64,000 nt of DNA, from the NCBI RefSeq assembly GCF_001722335.1, contig NZ_MIHA01000007.1, positions 186,001 through 250,000 on the forward strand. Reading direction: 5' to 3'. Numbering within the stretch: the first letter of the stretch is position 1; each line of letters begins with the position of its first letter. Source of the DNA: Mycolicibacterium flavescens (GTDB lineage: Bacteria; Actinomycetota; Actinomycetes; Mycobacteriales; Mycobacteriaceae). The notes beneath the pieces were generated by a model that saw nothing but the letters and a program-made list of their open reading frames with translations, ran no database searches and was not told where the DNA came from. Shown here piece after piece: positions 8,909 to 18,864 of the stretch. The position numbers were made by a program, and so were the translations under genes.

Positions 8909-10088
8909 ACACCACCGGCATCCTCTCCAGGCCGGAGACGAAGTTCGCGGGCCGCAGCGGCAGGTCCTCGTCGGAGGCCAGCCGCAGGTCCGGGAGTCGC
9001 TGTAGCAGTTTGGTCTGCATGATCGACAGCTCCAGCCGCGCGAGCTGGTTGCCCAGGCAGAAGTGCGTGCCGAACCCGAACGCCAGGTGGTTGTTCGGAT
9101 AGCGCTCGATGTCGAACGTGTCGGGGTTCTCGAATACCTTCTCGTCGAAGTTGGCCGACTCGAACAGCAGGATCATCTTCTCGCCCTCTTTGAGGGCCGT
9201 TCCGTGGAATTCGGTGTCGGTGGTGACGGTGCGCGCCATGTTCTTCACCGGGGCGGTCCAGCGCAGCATCTCCTCGATCGCGTTCGGCAACAACGACAGA
9301 TCACTGCGCAACCGCTGGTGCTGGTCGGGATGCCGCAGCAGCTGACGGGTGCCGCCGGACAGCGTGTGGCGGGTGGTCTCGTCGCCGCCGATCAGCAGCA
9401 GCAGCACCTCGGTGACGATCTGGTGGTCCTCGAGCTTGGAACCTTCGACCTCGGCGTGCACGAGCACGCTGACCAGGTCGTCGGTCGGCTGTTCCTTGCG
9501 GGAGGCGATCATGCCCATCATGTACTCGGTGTAGGCGGCGAACGCGTCCATGGTCAGCTGGAACTTCTCCGGGTCCGCGGTGCTGCTCAGCGCGCCGACC
9601 AGGTCGTCGGACCACCGCAGGAACATCTCGCGTTCCTCGGGCCGCACGCCGAGCATGTCGCCGATGACGGCCATCGGCAGCGGCGCGGCCAGGTCCCAGA
9701 CGAAGTCACACTCGCCACGCTCGCAGACCGCGTCGATCAGCGAATCACACAGCGCCTCAATGGATCCCTCGAGATCCTTCACCCGCTTGCGGGTAAAGCC
9801 GGAGTTGACGAGCTTGCGGCGCAGCAGGTGCTGCGGATCGTCCATCTCGATCATCATCTCGACGCCGGGCTGGTCCGGGCGGATGCCGCCGGCGTTGGAG
9901 AACAGCTCGGGGTTGCGCTCGGCCTCGATGACCGCGGCGTAGCTGGCGGCGGCGGCCAGCCCGTTGCGGTCGCGGAAGACCGGTTCGTGCTCGCGCATCC
10001 ACTTGTAGGCCGATCGCGAGTCGCCTGCGTAGAAGGCGCCGTCGGTCAGGTCGACGTCGGGTTTGGTCTGCGGTGCCGTCATCGTCAT
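8880..10088 (-). CDS. cyp142: Cytochrome P450 CYP142 (sterol C26/27 oxidase)
   Basis: This 402-residue soluble P450 (M. tuberculosis CYP142 is 398) oxidises the terminal side-chain carbon of cholest-4-en-3-one or cholesterol to the acid that FadD-type ligases then activate. Visible motifs are the I-helix IGGDETT (233-239), the K-helix ExxR at Glu273-Arg276 and the heme loop FGFGTHFCLG (337-346) with Cys344 as the iron ligand. The ATG overlaps the stop of the upstream decarboxylase-fold gene by 4 bp, so the two form an operon. Unlike most neighbours, this operon has no perfect KstR site directly upstream. Together with CYP125 the family provides redundant sterol 26-hydroxylation. Confidence 0.93.
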   Translation of the reverse strand: MTMTAPQTKPDVDLTDGAFYAGDSRSAYKWMREHEPVFRDRNGLAAAASYAAVIEAERNPELFSNAGGIRPDQPGVEMMIEMDDPQHLLRRKLVNSGFTRKRVKDLEGSIEALCDSLIDAVCERGECDFVWDLAAPLPMAVIGDMLGVRPEEREMFLRWSDDLVGALSSTADPEKFQLTMDAFAAYTEYMMGMIASRKEQPTDDLVSVLVHAEVEGSKLEDHQIVTEVLLLLIGGDETTRHTLSGGTRQLLRHPDQHQRLRSDLSLLPNAIEEMLRWTAPVKNMARTVTTDTEFHGTALKEGEKMILLFESANFDEKVFENPDTFDIERYPNNHLAFGFGTHFCLGNQLARLELSIMQTKLLQRLPDLRLASDEDLPLRPANFVSGLERMPVVFSPTAKVPG

Positions 10089-10804
10089 GGCCGAACCTCC
10101 TGCGCGTCCGCGAACGACATCTCCACGTTGCCAGCCGAACTCGAGACCAGCGCCCGTTTTGGGAAACCGAGACCGGCGAGTTCCTTCGCGTAGGGGTGCT
10201 CGCCGAGCCGGACCCGCGCGCCGCCGGGCCGGTAGCGCACGTCGCGCAGCGTCATCTCGCCCAGCGTCTCGCGCACCACACCGTCCCGGTAGGAGAACGT
10301 CGGATGCGCCTGCGGTTTTCCGGTGAACGCCGACGGGACCTTCAGCCCGGGTTTGAAGTCCATGCCGACCGCGAACTGGCCGTCGATCGTGACATCGAAC
10401 GAGTAGGTGTGGCCGTCGCGAACCGTGAAGTCCGCCATCACCTTCGGGTAGCCCCAGATCTTGGTGCCGGCCTCCAACGTGAACGCCTGGTCGACAGGTA
10501 GATGGTGGATGAACGCGCCCGCCGACTGCAGCGCCCGCGGTCCTGACGCCTCAGAGCCGGGCCGGTTCACCATCACGTTGGTGCCATACTCCCAGTACTT
10601 TCCGAGGTCGCCGTCCTCGTAGCGCATCAGCATCAGCACCACGATCGCGCGCCCGGGCAGATAGCGGCAGACCTGCAGCCCGCTGTAGTCGATCATCTGT
10701 TGGGCGGCGTCGGCGTCCACCGAGAACATCGCCATGTGTTGATGGGCTTGTCGGATCTGCACCGGCATCGTGAGCACCGTGCCGGCGATTGTGTGCTGAG
10801 TCAC
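10085..10804 (-). CDS. Acetoacetate decarboxylase-fold protein (Rv3519-like)
   Basis: This 239-residue protein has features of the acetoacetate decarboxylase-like superfamily: an N-terminal PVQIRQAHQHMAMFSVDADAAQQMI segment, YGTNVMV in the middle and TKIWGYPKVMADF, where the family usually has its lysine-containing G-x-P-K motif. It matches the position of Rv3519 of M. tuberculosis, which is of unknown function within the cholesterol regulon. It starts with GTG10804 and overlaps cyp142 by 4 bp. A perfect 8+8 bp inverted repeat lies 22-48 bp upstream. Whether it decarboxylates or only binds a sterol-derived keto compound cannot be judged from the sequence. Confidence 0.75.
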   Translation of the reverse strand: MTQHTIAGTVLTMPVQIRQAHQHMAMFSVDADAAQQMIDYSGLQVCRYLPGRAIVVLMLMRYEDGDLGKYWEYGTNVMVNRPGSEASGPRALQSAGAFIHHLPVDQAFTLEAGTKIWGYPKVMADFTVRDGHTYSFDVTIDGQFAVGMDFKPGLKVPSAFTGKPQAHPTFSYRDGVVRETLGEMTLRDVRYRPGGARVRLGEHPYAKELAGLGFPKRALVSSSAGNVEMSFADAQEVRP

Positions 10805-10825
10805 CGCGCCAATCTAGAACGCCGG

Positions 10826-10852
10826 GTAGACACCTAGCAAGGAAGTGTCTAC
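10826..10852. promoter_or_regulatory. Perfect inverted repeat upstream of the Rv3519-like/cyp142 operon
   Basis: GTAGACAC (10826-10833) and GTGTCTAC (10845-10852) are exact inverted copies separated by 11 bp. The pair lies 22-48 bp before the GTG of the Rv3519-like gene and 31-57 bp after the stop of the LLM gene on the same strand. It could be an operator for a dimeric repressor or a short hairpin at the end of the LLM transcript. Only half of a KstR site (GTTCTA on the minus strand, 10815-10820) is found nearby. Confidence 0.5.
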
Positions 10853-10882
10853 TCAGCTGTGTCACGAGCGCCGGACAAGGGC

Positions 10883-11914
10883 CTAAACCAGCGCGGCCAG
10901 GTCCCGGATCTGCTCGGGCGAGCGCGCGCCGACGACCATCATCGTGACGCCGGCGGCCTCCCAGGCCTTGATCTGCTCCTGCACGTAGGCCAGGTCGCCG
11001 ACGATCGCGGAGTCGTCGACCAGCTCGTCGGGGATGATCCTGGCGGCTTCGTCCTTGCGATCGGAGCGGAACAGCTTGGTCACGTCGTCCACGACCTCGG
11101 CGTATCCCATCCGGCGGTAGACGTCGGCGTGGAAGTTGGTGTCCTCGGCGCCCATCCCGCCCATGTACAGCGCCAGGTGCGGCTTCATCAGCTCCATGAT
11201 CTCGGCGCGGTCGTCGGTGACGACCACCTGCGCCGTCGCGCAGATCTCGAAGTCCTCGCGGCTGCGGCGCGCACCCGGGCGGGCGAAACCCTCGTCGAGC
11301 CACTCGTTGTACATGCCGGCGATGCGCGGCGAGTAGAAGATCGGCAGCCACCCGTCGCAGATCTCGGCGGCCAGCGCGACGTTCTTCGGGCCTTCCGCGC
11401 CGAGCATCACGGGGATGTCGGCGCGCAGCGGATGGGTGATCGGCTTGAGGTTCTTGCCGAGCCCCGTGGTGCCCTCGCCGGTCAGCGGCAGCGGGTAGTG
11501 CGGGCCGTCGCTGCGCACGGGGGCCTCGCGGGCCCACACCTGGCGCAGGATGTCGATGTACTCGCGGGTGCGGGCCAGCGGTTTGGGGAACTTCGCGCCG
11601 TACCAACCCTCCACGACCTGGGGACCCGACACACCCAACCCGAGGATGTGCCGCCCGCCGGAAAGGTGGTCGAGCGTCAGCGCCGCCATCGCGCAGGCGG
11701 TGGGCGTGCGCGCGGACAACTGGATCACCGACGTGCCCAGCCGCATCCGTTTGGTCTCGCGCCCCCACCAGGCCAGCGGCGTGTAAGCGTCCGAACCCCA
11801 CGCCTCGGCGGTGAACACCGTGTCGAAGCCGGCGTCCTCGGCGGCGGCCACCAGTTCGGCGTGGTTCTCCGGCGGCTGCGCGCCCCAATAACCCAACTGC
11901 AGTCCGAGCTTCAT
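10883..11914 (-). CDS. F420-dependent LLM-class oxidoreductase (Rv3520c-like)
   Basis: This 343-residue luciferase-like TIM barrel starts MKLGLQLGYWGAQPPENHAELVAAAEDAGFDTVFTAEAW, the usual N-terminus of F420-dependent LLM enzymes, and contains SGGRHILGLGVSGPQVVEGW, the segment that helps bind the deazaflavin. It corresponds to Rv3520c in the M. tuberculosis cholesterol cluster. The reaction is unknown; the family transfers hydride to or from F420 (some use FMN). It is divergent from the DUF35-ltp4-ltp3 operon, with the KstR operator (11950-11963) 36 bp upstream of its ATG, so it is almost certainly KstR-regulated. Confidence 0.85.
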   Translation of the reverse strand: MKLGLQLGYWGAQPPENHAELVAAAEDAGFDTVFTAEAWGSDAYTPLAWWGRETKRMRLGTSVIQLSARTPTACAMAALTLDHLSGGRHILGLGVSGPQVVEGWYGAKFPKPLARTREYIDILRQVWAREAPVRSDGPHYPLPLTGEGTTGLGKNLKPITHPLRADIPVMLGAEGPKNVALAAEICDGWLPIFYSPRIAGMYNEWLDEGFARPGARRSREDFEICATAQVVVTDDRAEIMELMKPHLALYMGGMGAEDTNFHADVYRRMGYAEVVDDVTKLFRSDRKDEAARIIPDELVDDSAIVGDLAYVQEQIKAWEAAGVTMMVVGARSPEQIRDLAALV

Positions 11915-11949
11915 CGGCAGACCTCATAACGGTGTCTTGAAACCATTGT

Positions 11950-11963
11950 TAGAACCTGTTCTA
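11950..11963. promoter_or_regulatory. KstR operator between the LLM gene and the DUF35-ltp operon
   Basis: TAGAACCTGTTCTA is a perfect 14-bp palindrome and fits TnnAACnnGTTnnA exactly. It lies 36 bp before the LLM gene and only 9 bp before GTG11973, suggesting a leaderless or nearly leaderless transcript to the right. Confidence 0.93.
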
Positions 11964-11972
11964 CTCGATGCC

Positions 11973-12986
11973 GTGACCACCAGCCAAAGCAGCCCGGTGC
12001 AGATCGATCCCCATCAGCCGCCGCTTTCGGCGCCGCTGAAGCTGTCATTCGACTACACCCGTTCAGTCGGACCACTCCTGTCCCAGTTCTTCACCGCCCT
12101 GCGCGCACGACGCATCGTGGGCGTGCGTGGCTCCGACGGCCGGGTGCACGTGCCACCCGCCGAGTTCGATCCGGTCACCTACGAGCGATTGACCGAGATC
12201 GTACCGGTGGCCGGCGTCGGAACCGTGGTGTCGTGGACATGGCAGCCGGCGCCGCTGCAGGGCCAGCCGCTGGACCGTCCGTTCGCGTGGGCGCTGATCA
12301 AACTCGACGGCGCCGACACCCCGCTTCTGCACGCCGTCGACGCGGGTTCCCCGGAGGCCATCAGCACCGGCGCGCGCGTCGCCGCGCACTGGGTCGACGA
12401 GCCCGTCGGCGCGATCACCGACATCGCGTACTTCACGCTCGGCGATCAGGCCGAACCCGAGGGCTCGAATGTTCAAGACGACGACCGCGACCCGGTGACC
12501 GTGCAGGTGACGCCGTCGTCGATCGAGATCCAGCACACCGCATCCCTGCCCGAGAGCGTGTTCCTGCGGGCCCTCGAGGAGGGCAAGCTTCTCGGCGCGC
12601 GCACCAAGAAGGGCCGCGACGGCAAGCCCGGCAAGGTGTACTTCCCGCCCAAGGAGGCCGACCCGGCCACCGGCCTGGCGCTCGACGAGTTCATCGAGCT
12701 GCCGGACAAGGGCACGGTCACCACGTTCGCGGTGATCAACATCCCGTTCGCCGGTCAGCGCATCAAACCGCCGTACGTGGCCGCCTACGTGCTGCTCGAC
12801 GGCGCCGACATCCCGTTCCTGCACCTGGTCACCGAGATCGACGCGGCCGACGTGCGGATGGGCATGCGGGTGGAGGCGGTCTGGAAGCCCCGCGAGGAGT
12901 GGGGGCTGGGCATCGACAACATCGACCACTTCCGGCCGACGGGTGAGCCCGACGCCGACTACGACACCTACAAGCACCACCTGTAA
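11973..12986 (+). CDS. DUF35 OB-fold protein, tandem (Rv3521-like)
   Basis: This 337-residue protein contains two DUF35-type OB-fold units (about 90-165 and 225-325) flanked by helical segments; the second unit reads FAVINIPFAGQRIKPPYVAAYVLLDGADIPFLHLV. DUF35 proteins are the obligate partners of thiolase-like steroid aldolases, for example ChsH2 with Ltp2. The adjacent ltp4 and ltp3 genes in the same operon are the natural partners. The frame is open to TTG11937, but that would run through the KstR operator, so GTG11973, nine bases past it, is taken as the start. I see no clear four-cysteine zinc ribbon of the kind found in many DUF35 proteins. Confidence 0.85.
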   Translation: MTTSQSSPVQIDPHQPPLSAPLKLSFDYTRSVGPLLSQFFTALRARRIVGVRGSDGRVHVPPAEFDPVTYERLTEIVPVAGVGTVVSWTWQPAPLQGQPLDRPFAWALIKLDGADTPLLHAVDAGSPEAISTGARVAAHWVDEPVGAITDIAYFTLGDQAEPEGSNVQDDDRDPVTVQVTPSSIEIQHTASLPESVFLRALEEGKLLGARTKKGRDGKPGKVYFPPKEADPATGLALDEFIELPDKGTVTTFAVINIPFAGQRIKPPYVAAYVLLDGADIPFLHLVTEIDAADVRMGMRVEAVWKPREEWGLGIDNIDHFRPTGEPDADYDTYKHHL

Positions 12987-12995
12987 AGGGCACAC

Positions 12996-14059
12996 ATGAC
13001 TTCCGACCGCGCAGTAGCAGTCGTCGGGTTCGAGCACGCGCCGCATGTGCGCCGCACCGACGGGACCACCAACGGCGTCGAAATGCTGATGCCGTGTTTT
13101 CACCGGCTCTACGACGAGCTCGGCCTGCAGCAGACCGACATCGGCTTCTGGTGCTCGGGCTCCTCGGATTACCTTGCCGGGCGCGCGTTCTCGTTCATCT
13201 CGGCGATCGACTCGATCGGCGCGGTGCCGCCGATCAACGAGTCGCACGTCGAGATGGACGCGGCCTGGGCGCTGTATGAGGCCTACATCAAGATCCTGAC
13301 CGGCGAGGTGGAGACCGCGCTGGTGTACGGGTTCGGCAAGTCCAGCGCGGGCACGCTGCGCCGGGTGTTGGCCCTGCAGACCGACCCGTACAGCGTGGCG
13401 CCGCTGTGGCCGGACTCGGTGTCGATCGCCGGGCTGCAGGCCCGCCTCGGACTGGACGCGAACAAGTGGACCGCCGAGCAGATGGCGCAGGTCGCGCTGG
13501 AGTCGATGACGGCCGCGGGCCGCACCGACAGCGAGAAGCCCGCCAAGTCGATCGACGAACTCCTCGAACGCCCGTACTTCGCGGATCCGTTGCGCCGCCA
13601 CGACATCGCGCCGATCACCGACGGCGCGTCGGCGATCGTGCTGGCCGCCGGGGACCGGGCGCGCGAGCTCCGCGAGAACCCGGCATGGATCACCGGCATC
13701 GAACACCGCATCGAAACACCCGTGCTGGGCGCCCGCGACCTGACCACCTCACCGTCGACGGCGGCGTCGGCGTCCGCGGCCACCGGCGGTGACGCCGGTT
13801 CGATCGAAATCGCCGAGATCCACGCCCCGTTCACCCATCAGCAGCTGATCCTGACCGAGGCGATCGGCCTCGGCGATCGCACGAAGGTCAATCCGTCGGG
13901 CGGTCCGCTGGCCGCCAACCCGATGTTCTCGGCGGGCCTGGAGCGCATCGGTTTCGCGGCCCGGCACATCTTCGACGGGTCGGCGCAGCGGGTGCTGGCG
14001 CACGCGACGAGCGGGCCTGCGCTGCAACAGAATCTGGTCGCGGTCCTGGAAGGACGGTC

Positions 14060-14063
<4 letters not shown>
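12996..14063 (+). CDS. ltp4: Thiolase-like steroid aldolase/lipid transfer protein Ltp4
   Basis: This 355-residue thiolase-fold protein is of the SCP-x type and matches Ltp4 (Rv3522, 354 residues). In Rhodococcus, Ltp3 and Ltp4 were shown to be aldol-lyases for the C24-branched side chains of phytosterols. The sequence agrees with a non-thiolase role: where thiolases have the nucleophilic Cys, this protein reads INESHVEMD, and where they have GHP it reads AANP (His to Asn) in PSGGPLAANPMFSAG. It lies between the DUF35 gene (9 bp gap) and ltp3 (4 bp ATGA overlap), consistent with a three-protein complex. Confidence 0.9.
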
Positions 14064-15234
<1,171 letters not shown>

Positions 15235-15235
<1 letters not shown>

Positions 15236-16122
15236 TGATGATGATGCAGTACACCTGCGCGGTGCCGATGTGCCCGATCGATCAGCTCGTCGACATCGCC
15301 AGGACCGCCGAGGAGGTCGGGTTCACCTCGATCGCGTTGCCGGACTCCATCTTCTACATGGAGAAGCAGGCGGCCGACTACCCGTACACGCCGGACGGCT
15401 CACGGATGTGGGACGAGAACACCCCCTGGGTGGACCCGTTGATCGCCGCCGGCGCGATGGGCGCGGTGACGTCGACGCTGCGCTTCTACACGAACGTGAT
15501 GAAGCTGGGGTCGCGCAACCCGCTGCTGCTGGCCCGCCAGGTCGGTTCGGTGGCCAACCTGACCAACAACCGGTTCGGGTTCGGCGTCGGGATCGGCTGG
15601 GCGCCGGAGGAATTCGAGTGGTGCGGCCAGCCGTACGCCAAGCGCGGCAAACGGGTCGACGAGATGATCGAGGTGATCAAGCTTGTGCTGGCCGGCGGCA
15701 TGGTCGAGTTCCACGGCGAGTTCTACGATTTCGACCGCCTGCAGATGAGCCCGGCGCCCAGCGCTCCGGTGCCGTTCTACGTCGGCGGCCATACCGACGT
15801 CGCGCTGCGGCGCGCGGCCCGCGTGGGTGACGGCTGGACCAGCGCGATGATGACCGGTGAGCAGTTGGCCGACACGATCGGCAAGCTCAAGGCGCTGCTG
15901 GCCGAATACGGCCGCGCGGACGCGCCATTCGAGTTCCAGGCCGTGTGCATCGACAAGTTCGGCGTCGACGGGCACCGCGAACTGGCCGAGGCCGGGGTGA
16001 CCGACAACATCTTGGTGCCCTGGGTGTTCGAGGGGTTGGGCTTCGACGCGCCACTGCGGGACAAGCAGGATTCGATGAGGCGCTTCGCCGACACCTACAT
16101 CCATTCGGGCTGGCAGCAGTGA
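15235..16122 (+). CDS. F420-dependent LLM-class oxidoreductase
   Basis: This 295-residue luciferase-like protein is translationally coupled to ltp3 (TGATG). Four consecutive ATG codons begin the frame (15235-15246), so the exact start within nine bases is open. It contains RNPLLLARQVGSVANLTNNRFGFGVGIGWAPEEFEWCG, the usual LLM core, followed by a C-terminal helix region. It is a second LLM enzyme of the sterol region, only distantly like the one at 10883-11914. Substrate unknown; its position in the Ltp operon suggests redox chemistry on a side-chain or released ketone product. Confidence 0.82.
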
Positions 16123-16535
16123 CGGTCACCGATCCGGGATCGCCGGTTCATCTGGCGGGCAGGCGGTCCCGCGAGGCGGCGATGGCACATGACAAGCAGG
16201 CGTGGCTGGACAACTTCGCCGATGACGCCGTCGTCGAGGACCCGGTCGGTCCCTCGCATTTCGACCCAGAAGGCAGGGGCCACCGCGGTAAGGAAGCCAT
16301 CGCGGCGTTCTACGACACGGCGATCGCCCCGAGCGAGTTGCGCTTCGAGTTCGACCGGACCTACCAGTGCGGCAACGAGGAGGCCAACGTGGGCCGCATC
16401 GTGATCCACTCCGCGGGCTACGAGGTGACCGCCGAAGGCGTGTTCACCTACCGCGTCAACGGGGACGGCAAGCTGATCGCGCTGCGCGCCTTCTGGGAAC
16501 TCGACCGGGCCGCGGCCAGCGCGCGCAAGCTCTAG
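16119..16535 (+). CDS. SnoaL/NTF2-like fold protein, ketosteroid isomerase-related
   Basis: This 138-residue protein shows the alpha+beta cone pattern of NTF2-like proteins: an N-terminal helix with EAAMAHDKQAWLDNFADDAVVEDPVG, the middle HRGKEAIAAFYDTAI and C-terminal strands ending VTAEGVFTYRVNGDGKLIALRAFWELD. This is typical of SnoaL and ketosteroid isomerase-like families. GTG16119 overlaps the TGA of the LLM gene by 4 bp (GTGA), so it is the last gene of the ltp operon. A role as a steroid-binding isomerase or hydratase is inferred from fold and context only. Its end overlaps the convergent MOSC gene by 4 bp. Confidence 0.75.
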   Translation: MTVTDPGSPVHLAGRRSREAAMAHDKQAWLDNFADDAVVEDPVGPSHFDPEGRGHRGKEAIAAFYDTAIAPSELRFEFDRTYQCGNEEANVGRIVIHSAGYEVTAEGVFTYRVNGDGKLIALRAFWELDRAAASARKL

Positions 16536-17524
16536 CGGAACACCCGGTCGGCCACGGCGGTGGCCAGCCCGAGCGCGAAACGCTTGGCGCCCATGGTCGC
16601 GCTGTCGAGCAACTGTTTCGGCCGCGACGAGGAGGCCTCGCGGATGTCGACGGCGTCGCCGACCCGCACGAGGCCGGACCGGGTCACCGTGCAGTACACC
16701 CCGAGGCACCGCTGCGCGCGCGCCGCGACCGCGCGGGTGATCCGTCGGTCCACCTCGAGCCCGGGCTGGGCGCGGCTGGGCACGACGCAGCGGACGGTCT
16801 GCGAGATCACGTCGAGCCCGATGCCGCCGATCACGGCCTCGGCGCCCACCCACTGCGCCTCGGGCAGGTCCCCGTCCGGATCCTCGAGCGAGATCAGCAC
16901 ATTGGGCCGGAACCGGCGGACGTCGACGTCGTCGCCGATCTGGTCGGCGATGGCGGCGACGCTGCTCGTGGTCATGACGTGGACGGGCGCCAGGTCGACG
17001 AACATTCCCGGCGCCGTCGAGTAGCGGCCCAGCTTCAGCAGCTCGAACATCGGGAACTTCGCCAGGTCCGGCAGTTTCTCCCCATCGGTGACGCCGAAGT
17101 CGGCGCGCAGCTGGGCCGAGGCGATGGCGTCCTTCTGGTTGTGCAGCCGCATGCGGTGCAGGCTCGTGTCGTCGGCCGGCGGCAGGGCGGTCAGCTTCAC
17201 CTCGCGGTCGACCAGTTCGGAGAGCTTGGTGTGCACCGCGGGGTCACGGCTGGACAGCACGGTGCCGTCGGGGAAGGTGATCTCGACCTCCGGGACGTTG
17301 CCGGGGCCGGCGTCCGGTGGCAGCGGGTCGACGTAGCGTGCCGTCGCCGTCAGCAACAGCGGGATGCGTCGCGCCGAGGCTGTGATGTCGCGTTCGAGGT
17401 CGCGGACCGCCCACAGCCGGTCGCCGTGCACCCCGCGCGGCCCGACATGGGTCTCGTCGACCCTGACCCCACCCAGCGACTTGACCGGATGACGCCACAG
17501 TTCGGTCACCGTGCCGATCGTCAT
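16532..17524 (-). CDS. MOSC domain protein with N-terminal beta-barrel
   Basis: This 330-residue protein begins with the MOSC N-terminal beta-barrel (MTIGTVTELWRHPVKSLGG, VGPRGVHGDRLWAV) and continues with a MOSC domain in which FRPNVLIS and RCVVPSRAQPG carry the conserved Arg and Cys of molybdenum-cofactor-binding proteins. Relatives reduce N-hydroxylated compounds (mARC/YcbX) or deliver sulfur to the cofactor. The frame is open 75 codons upstream but only through an antisense lipoprotein gene, so ATG17524 is used. No link to sterol catabolism is visible. Confidence 0.85.
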   Translation of the reverse strand: MTIGTVTELWRHPVKSLGGVRVDETHVGPRGVHGDRLWAVRDLERDITASARRIPLLLTATARYVDPLPPDAGPGNVPEVEITFPDGTVLSSRDPAVHTKLSELVDREVKLTALPPADDTSLHRMRLHNQKDAIASAQLRADFGVTDGEKLPDLAKFPMFELLKLGRYSTAPGMFVDLAPVHVMTTSSVAAIADQIGDDVDVRRFRPNVLISLEDPDGDLPEAQWVGAEAVIGGIGLDVISQTVRCVVPSRAQPGLEVDRRITRAVAARAQRCLGVYCTVTRSGLVRVGDAVDIREASSSRPKQLLDSATMGAKRFALGLATAVADRVFR

Positions 17525-17591
17525 GCCGCCACCGTACCCCCGCAGCGCGCCCACCAGCACCGACAGTGAGATCAGTACGTTGAGGTACGCA

Positions 17592-18224
17592 ATGTCTGAG
17601 TACCGATTGAAGTCGCTGTCCGCCGCGGTCACGCTGGCGGCGCTCTGCGCCGCCGCCGTCGGCTGCGAGGCCGCGACCGACCCGAACGCGGGCACCGGAA
17701 GCCCGGCCGCCCCGCCGTCGTCCTCGTCGGTGCAGGCGGCGCCCACCACCAGCGCGACCGGCGACCCGGCCGTCGACTACGGCCGGCTGCTGCTCACAGC
17801 AGCCGATGTCAGCGACGACGAGGACACGTTCACGGTGCAGTCGACGAACCCCGGGCCCGACGGGCTGCCCGGGGCCAGCGCGCTTTTCGTCAACCAGGAC
17901 GACACCCGCGCCATCGCCGACACGATCGTCGTCTACCCGGATGCCGAGACGGCGAGCAGGACGCTGCGCGACGCGCTGCCCAGCATCGGGTCGGTGGTCG
18001 CGGGCGCGACTCCGCGGCCGGTCCCGGTCGGCACCGACGGCACGCTGGCCGTCGGCACCTCACCCGACGGCGCCAAAGCGGCCACGCTGCTGGTGTTCAC
18101 CCGCGGCCCGGCGCTGGTGCGCCTGGAATTCCAGAGCGCGCTGGGCGACGCCACCACCGACAGCTACGTGATCACCGTCGGCAAGATGCAGGAGATCGCG
18201 CTGCGCACCGGACTGCCGGACTAG
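17592..18224 (+). CDS. Uncharacterised lipoprotein
   Basis: This 210-residue lipoprotein has a signal with KSLSAAVTLAALCAAAVGC; the lipobox AVGC gives the lipidated Cys. A Thr/Ser/Pro/Ala linker follows and then a compact domain of about 150 residues (VDYGRLLLTAADVSDDEDTF, DTIVVYPDAETASRTLRDALP, VGTSPDGAKAATLLVFTRGPALVRLEFQ). I do not recognise a named family; the overall design resembles mycobacterial sensor-like lipoproteins. The start ATG17592 follows GAGGTACGCA. It overlaps the stop of the gamma-carbonic anhydrase gene by 4 bp, convergently. Confidence 0.75.
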   Translation: MSEYRLKSLSAAVTLAALCAAAVGCEAATDPNAGTGSPAAPPSSSSVQAAPTTSATGDPAVDYGRLLLTAADVSDDEDTFTVQSTNPGPDGLPGASALFVNQDDTRAIADTIVVYPDAETASRTLRDALPSIGSVVAGATPRPVPVGTDGTLAVGTSPDGAKAATLLVFTRGPALVRLEFQSALGDATTDSYVITVGKMQEIALRTGLPD

Positions 18225-18754
18225 CTCTCGTCGACGGGCTGCATCCCGGCCGTGTAACGACGGGCCAGTTCCTGATACGCGGACGGGTTGGTGTTGACCC
18301 ACATCTCGGCGCCGGTGCCGGCGATTGGGCCGCGCACCTTGGCGGGCGCACCGGTGACCAGCACCTCGTCGGGGATCTTCGTCCCACCGACCACCAGCGA
18401 GTGCGCGGCGATCAGGCTGCGTCGGCCGATGATCGCGCCGTCGAGCACCGTGCAGTGGTTGGCCAGCACCGCCTCCGCGCCGATGTGCACGCCGTGCACC
18501 ACGCAGCCGTGCGCGATCGTGGCGCCCGGCCCGACGTCGACGGGGATCCCCGGCGGTGCGTGCAGCACGCAGCCGTCCTGGACGTTGGCGCCCTCGCGGA
18601 CGACGATGGGGGCGAAGTCGGCGCGTAGCACCGCGTTGAACCACACGGAGGCGCCGGCCTCCACGTGGACGTCGCCGACCAGCGTCGCCGTGGGGGCGAT
18701 GAATGCGCCCGGATCGATGGTCGGCGTGCGGCCCTCGAATGAGTACAACGGCAT
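18221..18754 (-). CDS. Gamma-class carbonic anhydrase-like hexapeptide protein (Rv3525c-like)
   Basis: This 177-residue left-handed beta-helix protein has repeated hexapeptides (IAPTATLVGDVHVEAGASVW, REGANVQDGCVLHAPPG) and the metal-type histidines in VLH and IAHGCVVHG, arranged as in gamma-carbonic anhydrases and PaaY-type thioesterases. It corresponds in size and place to Rv3525c next to kshA. It is divergent from kshA, and the KstR site at 18822 lies between them, 67 bp upstream of its ATG. The substrate is not known; CO2 hydration is one option, and hydrolysis of dead-end CoA esters by PaaY-like members is another. Confidence 0.85.
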   Translation of the reverse strand: MPLYSFEGRTPTIDPGAFIAPTATLVGDVHVEAGASVWFNAVLRADFAPIVVREGANVQDGCVLHAPPGIPVDVGPGATIAHGCVVHGVHIGAEAVLANHCTVLDGAIIGRRSLIAAHSLVVGGTKIPDEVLVTGAPAKVRGPIAGTGAEMWVNTNPSAYQELARRYTAGMQPVDES

Positions 18755-18821
18755 TGTTCGGTTATACAGCTGGTGACGACGCTGGTAGAAGCGTTTGGAT
18801 TGCGCGCCCAGCGGGAAAAAC

Positions 18822-18835
18822 TGTAACGTGTTCTA
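18822..18835. promoter_or_regulatory. KstR operator upstream of kshA
   Basis: TGTAACGTGTTCTA fits the KstR consensus TnnAACnnGTTnnA. It is 29 bp before GTG18865 of kshA and 67 bp before the divergent gamma-carbonic anhydrase-like gene. Confidence 0.92.
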
Positions 18836-18864
18836 GTTAGAGACACAGAACCGGGAGGCCCACC

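Noticed and set aside
10815..10828. Possible KstR site TAGAACGCCGGGTA
   Set aside because: Only the left half fits; GTT is replaced by CGG.
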